DNA from: Heloderma charlesbogerti
Lineage: Eukaryota > Chordata > Lepidosauria > Squamata > Helodermatidae
DNA: 64,000 nt
NCBI GenBank assembly: GCA_026122225.1
Contig: JANEZZ010000739.1
Location: forward strand, 2,418,001-2,482,000
Direction of reading: 5' to 3'
Made by a program: the position numbers and the translations under genes. Below, piece by piece: positions 59,176-64,000 of the stretch. Every line of letters begins with the position of its first letter. Position 1 is the first letter of the stretch. The notes beneath the pieces were generated by a model. The model saw nothing but the letters and a program-made list of their open reading frames with translations, was not told where the DNA came from and did not search any database.

Positions 59176-59771
59176 TAGGGATGTACGAAAATCACTTACC
59201 TGTCACGAAATTTGATTCGTGGTGGCGCTCCGTCCCTTCCCCCGAAATTCTGGCCGGGGGGGAGGCGCCCCGTCCCTCCCGCCACGAATCCTGACCGGCT
59301 GGGAATGCAAAAGGTGGAGGCCGTAGCCACCGCTGTTTGCGTCCCTGCAGTCAGCCGTGATAGGCTACGTAAATGTAGCTACGTAGCCTACCACGGCTGA
59401 GTAAAAAAACAAAAACAAAACTTAAAACTTAAATGTTTACATAGACTAGACATGCCAAAATAAGGAATGCAAAAGGTGGCGCCGCCATTTGCGTACGTGC
59501 AGTTTTGTTTTTTTTTTACTCAGCCATGATAGGCTATGTAAACATTTATGTAGCCTATCACTTTTTTTGTTTTGTTTTGTTTTTATACTGGAAATGGCGG
59601 TGGCGGCAGCCAGTCGGAAGACCGGCCGCTGCAGCCGTTGGAGCCGCCGCCGCCAGGGAGATTCGCCCAAGGTAAGTCCCATCCCGGGTGGGGGGCGGGG
59701 GGGGGTGGCAGACCGTTTCACCACCAATTCAGCCTCCTCAAGATTCGTGGCGAAATACTCTGACATCCCTA
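59176..59771 (+). mobile_element. Palindromic hAT-like MITE, copy N
   Basis: The 596-bp element starts TAGGGATGTACGAAAATC and ends CTGACATCCCTA. The duplications ATGTAAAG and ATGTAAAT flank it. The V2R-1 intron has the empty site TTGGCAATGGAAAGTGGAG near 16194-16212. An open ATGGCGGT module (59594-59671, phase 0) ends AAG|GTAAGT. The left donor is CAG|GTAAGT on the minus strand. Confidence 0.95.
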
Positions 59772-60688
59772 ATGTAAATGGAGTCCAGGTGGCCTGATTC
59801 AGATTCCAACCACAGCAGGGGGGAGCACAGTTTTAAAGTCCCCTAAGCACCCCTCATGCTAGGATCCCTAGCATGAGAAAATCACACCAGCTAAAGGTAG
59901 GATAAAGGTTTATGAAGGTAAAAATAAAGGGGTAGAGGGAAGGGGAGGAATGGAAGTAGCAAGTTGCAGAAGAGCATACAGGGCCAAATTGATTAAACAT
60001 ACACAGAGAGCTTTATCAACGCACACCCAAATGAAATAATAAAGCTGTCTGGCCTATCTTAACATACCTAAGTATGGATCTCCCAGGATAGCACCCAGCT
60101 GTCAGGAGGTCCAGAACCAGCAGGATGAAGGGAGACACCATGCCTCTGCCTAAGCCCTCTTTTAAATTCCAGCCCTGGCAACCCAGGGCAGATTTTCCTC
60201 TAGCCAAGCACTGGTTCATCCCCTGGCTGGATGGCCCTTGCTTCCAAGAGGATGGAACTCCCCACCAAACCCAGTTGTCACTCCCCAATTAACAGGGATG
60301 GCACCTGGCCCTGAGAAAAGGGCCGAGCCGCCTCTAGATAACATACAGTACTATCCCAGGTGGTTGCATTGCATTAGACAGGACAACATGGCCTAATCTC
60401 ATGATGGAAATCAGGCCATCCTTCTGGACAGCCATTGATTTCCTTGCAAAACCATTTGACAACACTGAGCTACTTTCAGCATTCTAGCTTCAGGATGACA
60501 CTGAGCATGCATGACACAGCTTTGCCAGCATTTGACGCCATTGTCTATATTGGGACAGAAAAAACCTTAATATTTTTTGAACAACTGCTCAGAGCATTGC
60601 CAAACCACTGAAAGGCATACCTCTCCAACAAGCAAGAATAAGGTACATCTGGAGTTTTCACCAAAATTTGAAGGAAATGTATGATAAG
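59772..60688. other. V2R-2 intron 4, paralogous to V2R-1 intron 4
   Basis: CCACAGCAGGGGGGAGCACA and TTTTAAAGTCCCCTAAGCA match V2R-1 sequence near 16240-16285. The part near 60540 corresponds to the V2R-1 sequence on either side of the Tc1 insertion and shows no transposon. No exons seen. Confidence 0.6.
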
Positions 60689-61484
60689 TAGGGATGGCGG
60701 AGAATTCCACCATGGGTTCCAGTGAGGCCAAATGCAGTCGCATTCGTCCCCCCGGAATCCGTGGCAGAACGGCTTCCTGCACCCCCGCCCACCCTGCGGA
60801 ACTCCCCGGGATGAAGCTTACCTGTGGCAGCAGCTTCGGCGGCGGTGCGGCAGTGGTGGCACCGCAGCAGTGGTGGCGGAAGATGTGGCGGCGGGCGTGG
60901 AGGAAGGTGCGGCGGCGGGGAGGCAGGGGCAGCGGCGATGGGCGGAGGCGGAAGGTGCGGCAGGTGCAGCATCGGTGGGGGCGATGGCGGGAGCAGCAGT
61001 TGCGGCGAAGCAGGGACGGGGGCAGCTGATCTCCTGGCTGGGTGCAGCTGGGCGCAGCGAACGCAAATGGCGGATATGGCGGCTGCCATTTACGTTCGCT
61101 ATTTATAGCTGTTCTAGCCTACATAAATATTTATGTAGGCTAGAACGGCGAAAAATAGTGATGGCGGCTGCTGTAGCCGCCGCCATTTGCGTACGCGTTT
61201 TTTTTTACTTTGCCGTGATAGGCTACGTAAATATTTATGTAGCCTATCACTGTTAAGTACAGGGACGCAAACGGCGGTGGCTACGGCCACTGCCATTTGC
61301 GTCCCTGCTGCCCAGCAGCAGCATGTCCCCGTGCAGAATCCCCACGGAGCGGAGCCAGCTGGGCAGGATTCTGCAGGGAGGGATGGAGCGTCTCGCCCTC
61401 TTCAAGGATTTCGGGGTGAGGGAAGGCACGCCTCCCCACCACCGTGAAGCAGATCCGCGAAACGGTGACTTTTGTACATCCCTA
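60689..61484 (-). mobile_element. Palindromic hAT-like MITE, copy O
   Basis: The 796-bp element starts TAGGGATGGCGGAGAATTCC and ends TGTACATCCCTA. Perfect duplications ATGATAAG (60681-60688 and 61485-61492) flank it. The left arm holds an expanded GCGGYGG-rich stretch (60830-61020). The left donor CAG|GTAAGC faces the minus strand; the right donor is weakened to ACG|GTGACT. Confidence 0.95.
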
Positions 61485-61551
61485 ATGATAAGCCATGCTG
61501 GAGCTGGAGAAAAAAGTATAAATGTGCCCATCTTAAGCACTATTTAAGGTG

Positions 61552-62123
61552 TAGGAGAATTCTGCCATGGATTCTAGTGAATTTGCCCCCCTGCAATCCG
61601 TGGCGGAAGGGAGCAACCCGCCCCACCACCACGTAAAATCCCCCGGAACGGAGCCTACCTGGCTGCGGCTCCAGTGGCGGTGGCGGCAGCAGCGGCTTCA
61701 CCCGCTGCCAGCCTGCAGCCACAAATGGCAGCCGCTACGCCGGCTGCCATTTGCATCCCTGCCAAACCGTGATAGGCTACGTAAGTATCTATGTAGCCTA
61801 TCACGGCTCAGAGCAGGGACGCAAATGATGGCTGCTACACCATTTGTGTCCCTCCTCTGAGCCGTGATAGGCTACGTAAATATTTACGCAGCCTATCACG
61901 GCACAGAGAAGGGATGCAAATGGCGGCCGATACACCGGCCACCATTTGTGTCCACAGACCTGCCGCAGCTGGATGCCCGGCTGCGGATGAACTTGGCTGG
62001 TGGCTCCACCGAGTTGCCATAGGCCAAAGCCAGCCTGGGAGGATTTTGGGGGAAGGGACGTCACGCCTACCCCCCACCGCAGATGCCCCGGACGAAACAG
62101 ATACATGTTTTCGTACATCCCTA
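61552..62123 (-). mobile_element. Palindromic hAT-like MITE, copy P (left tip shortened)
   Basis: It starts TAGGAGAATTCTGCC, lacking the GGATGTCA part of the usual terminus, and ends CGTACATCCCTA. Instead of 8 bp, the flanks share about 30 bp (AATGTGCCCATCTTAAGC... and AATGTGCTCAACTTAAGC...). Palindromes of both types alternate. The left donor is CAG|GTAGGC, and the right donor is lost. Confidence 0.8.
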
Positions 62124-62206
62124 AAATGTGCTCAACTTAAGCACTATTTAACAGGCTGTACCAGTGGCAATTTTTCAGATTGATTTGAATGCCTGTACAA
62201 TTGTAG

Positions 62207-63174
62207 TAGGGATGTACGAAAGTCACTTACCTTTCGCACCTTGGCTTCGCAGTGGGGGAGGCGCTTCGCTTCTCCCCCCGAAGTTCAGGCGAGGGGGGGG
62301 AGGCGTCCCACCTCACCTGGCCAAAATTCAGGCTGGGGGCGGAGGCGCCCCGCCTTGCCTGGCCGAAATTCAGGCCGGGGAGAAGCACCCCGTCTCCCCG
62401 GCCGGGAAAGAAAACGTAAAACAAAACAAAACAAAACAAACCCCGTGATAGGCTATGTAACGATTAATGTAGCCTATCATGGCTAGATTTCCAAAGTCAG
62501 CCATGATAGTCTACGTTAATCGTCATGTAGCCTATCACAGGTGACTTTGGGAAGAAAAAAAAAACGCGCACGCAAATGGCGGCGGCCCACGGGCGCCGCC
62601 ATTTGCGTTCCTCATTTTGGCACGTCTAGTCTACGTAAAGATTTACGTAGACTATGGCGAAAATAAGGGAACGCTATTTGCGTTGCCCTTATTTTCGCTG
62701 TAGTCTACGCAAATCTTTACATAGACTAGACGTGCCAAAATAAGGAACGCAAATGGCGGTGCCCATGGGCCGCCGCCATTTACGTACGCAATTTTTTTTC
62801 CCCAAAGTCACCCGTGATAGGCTACGTGATGATTTACGTAGCCTATCACAGCTGACTTTGGAAATCTAGCCGTGATAGGCTACATAAATCGTCACGTAGC
62901 CTATCATGGCTGTGTGTTTGTTTGTTTTTACTTTTTTATTTTGTAATGGCGGCGGCGGCAACCGGTCGGGAGAACGGCCGCTGCCCCTACTCTTGACGAA
63001 ACCTGGCCGAACCGCTGCTGGGACCCGCCACCGAGAAGGACATTTGCTGAAGCTAAGTCCCATCCTGGGGGGGGGCGGGGGGCCAGCGGAGAATTTCCCC
63101 AACACTTTCGGGGGGTCGAATGCCTCGGCGCTCGGCCTCCTGAAGATTCGTGGAGAAATTCTCTGCCATCCCTA
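62207..63174 (+). mobile_element. Palindromic hAT-like MITE, copy Q
   Basis: The 968-bp element starts TAGGGATGTACGAAAG and ends CTGCCATCCCTA. The duplications AATTGTAG and AATTCTAG flank it. The V2R-1 intron has the empty site ACAATTGTAGACCTCATC near 19682. The left donor AAAG|GTAAGT is intact; the right donor has lost its G (AAG|CTAAGT). The giant palindrome is centred near 62680. Confidence 0.95.
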
Positions 63175-63192
63175 AATTCTAGACCTCATAAG

Positions 63193-63724
63193 TAGGGATG
63201 TCAGAGAATTCCGCCATGGACTTCAGTGAGGCCGGATTCTTTAGAATACAGTGCCCTGGAATCCATGGCGGAACGGCCTCTCCCCCCCGCCACCCCACGG
63301 AATCCCCTTGGGATGGAGCTTACCTGGTAGCGGTGGTGGTGGCGGTGGCAGCAGCAGGTCTGGCTTGTCTCCAGGTCACTGCCGTGCTGCTGTGGCCACC
63401 ATTTGAGCGGCTGGCTTTGTTGACATAGTATTTACATAGTATTTACGTAGCCTATCGCAGTAAAGAGCATGGGTGCAAATGGCGGTCGCTACCCCATTCG
63501 CTACCTGCTCTTTGCCATTTGTGTCCCTGCCTTTTGCCATGATAGGCTACGTAAATACTTACACTATGCCTATCATGGCTTACTGCAAGGAGCTTACTGC
63601 TTACTGCAAGGAGCCACTGTGGAGTGGAGCCGGCAGGGGAGGATTTTGGGGGGAGGGATGGAGTGCCTCCCCCCAACCATGGATGCCCCGGAACGGAGCC
63701 AGGTAAGACTGTCATGCACCCCTA
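63193..63724 (-). mobile_element. Palindromic hAT-like MITE, copy R
   Basis: The 532-bp element starts TAGGGATGTCAGAGAATTCC and ends CATGCACCCCTA. Perfect duplications CTCATAAG (63185-63192 and 63725-63732) flank it. The V2R-1 intron near 19690 (GTAGACCTCATCAGGTAG) is uninterrupted. Donors are CAG|GTAAGC (minus) and CAG|GTAAGA (plus). Only one well-formed GATAGGCTACG palindrome remains. Confidence 0.95.
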
Positions 63725-63978
63725 CTCATAAGGAAGAATACAGATGCTTGGTTTCCAGCTGAACTGGTGTCACTGGTATAAGCAACACAATTTTGAGGCT
63801 TATACTGTGGAACTTCTCTCTGTGTGTGCCTAAGCTAAAGGGGAACTCCCACACTGCTTTAATTCCTTTGTAGTTCTATTGTTGTGCCCCACCTATGTAT
63901 GTTGAACATGACAGATGATGTCAAATAAGTTTAAACAAACAATTCGTGCTCCATCTTGCATGCTTTCTTCTGTCTCAC

Positions 63979-64000
63979 CTGGTCGAACATCCTGGGCCAC
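63979..64000 (-). CDS. V2R-2 exon 4, 3' end only (window edge)
   Basis: The last seven codons are visible (WPRMFDQ) before the donor GACCAG|GTGAGACAG, which is nearly identical to the V2R-1 exon 4 end (WPRTFKQ, AAGCAG|GTGAGACAG). The rest of the exon and exons 1-3 lie beyond 64000. Confidence 0.85.

Overview
The window looks like an intergenic-to-genic stretch of a squamate reptile genome, most likely a lizard. Evidence: vomeronasal type-2 receptor (V2R) exons split in the vertebrate six-exon pattern, RTE/BovB LINEs, CR1 LINEs with the ATTCTATG 3' repeat, a 5S/Sauria-SINE-like retroposon, a Tc1-like transposon, and dense short DNA transposons. No bacterial-type genes or operons are present.

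Host genes. Two tandem V2R genes lie on the minus strand. V2R-1 can be assembled in full from six exons (36561 down to 10653). All splice phases agree and the reading frame is uninterrupted: 2673 coding nt, 890 residues. V2R-2 is cut by the right edge: exon 6 (53959-53061), exon 5 (57314-57188) and the last 22 bases of exon 4 (64000-63979) are visible. Introns 3-5 and the 3' flanks of the two genes still align in patches, so they arose by tandem duplication.

Layout. 1-3400: unidentified DNA, then a composite retroposon (5S-like head, GC-rich tandem repeats, Sauria-SINE-like tail). 3406-4338: palindromic MITE. 4339-9110: decayed tyrosine-recombinase (Ngaro/DIRS-like) retrotransposon. 10.6-36.6 kb: V2R-1, with introns packed by MITEs, CR1, Tc1, BovB and L2/L3-type fragments. 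36.6-49.5 kb: intergenic, with a Harbinger-type MITE, a small segmental duplication, BovB and RTE copies. 49.5-64 kb: BovB, then V2R-2 with its MITE-rich introns.

The most unusual content is one family of non-autonomous, hAT-like elements. I count 17 copies covering about 13 kb, roughly a fifth of the window. They end in TAGGGATG...CATCCCTA and are flanked by 8-bp target-site duplications, several perfect. They are built of palindromes nested inside palindromes. Almost every end carries an outward-facing consensus 5' splice site (AG|GTAAGT). In several copies one of these donors closes an open ATGGCGGC-initiated exon-like module. Arms of the large palindromes covary between copies. Paralogous V2R introns preserve empty sites, and BovB and Tc1 copies are interrupted, so this family is among the youngest layers in the locus. 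No transposase that could mobilise it is present in the window.
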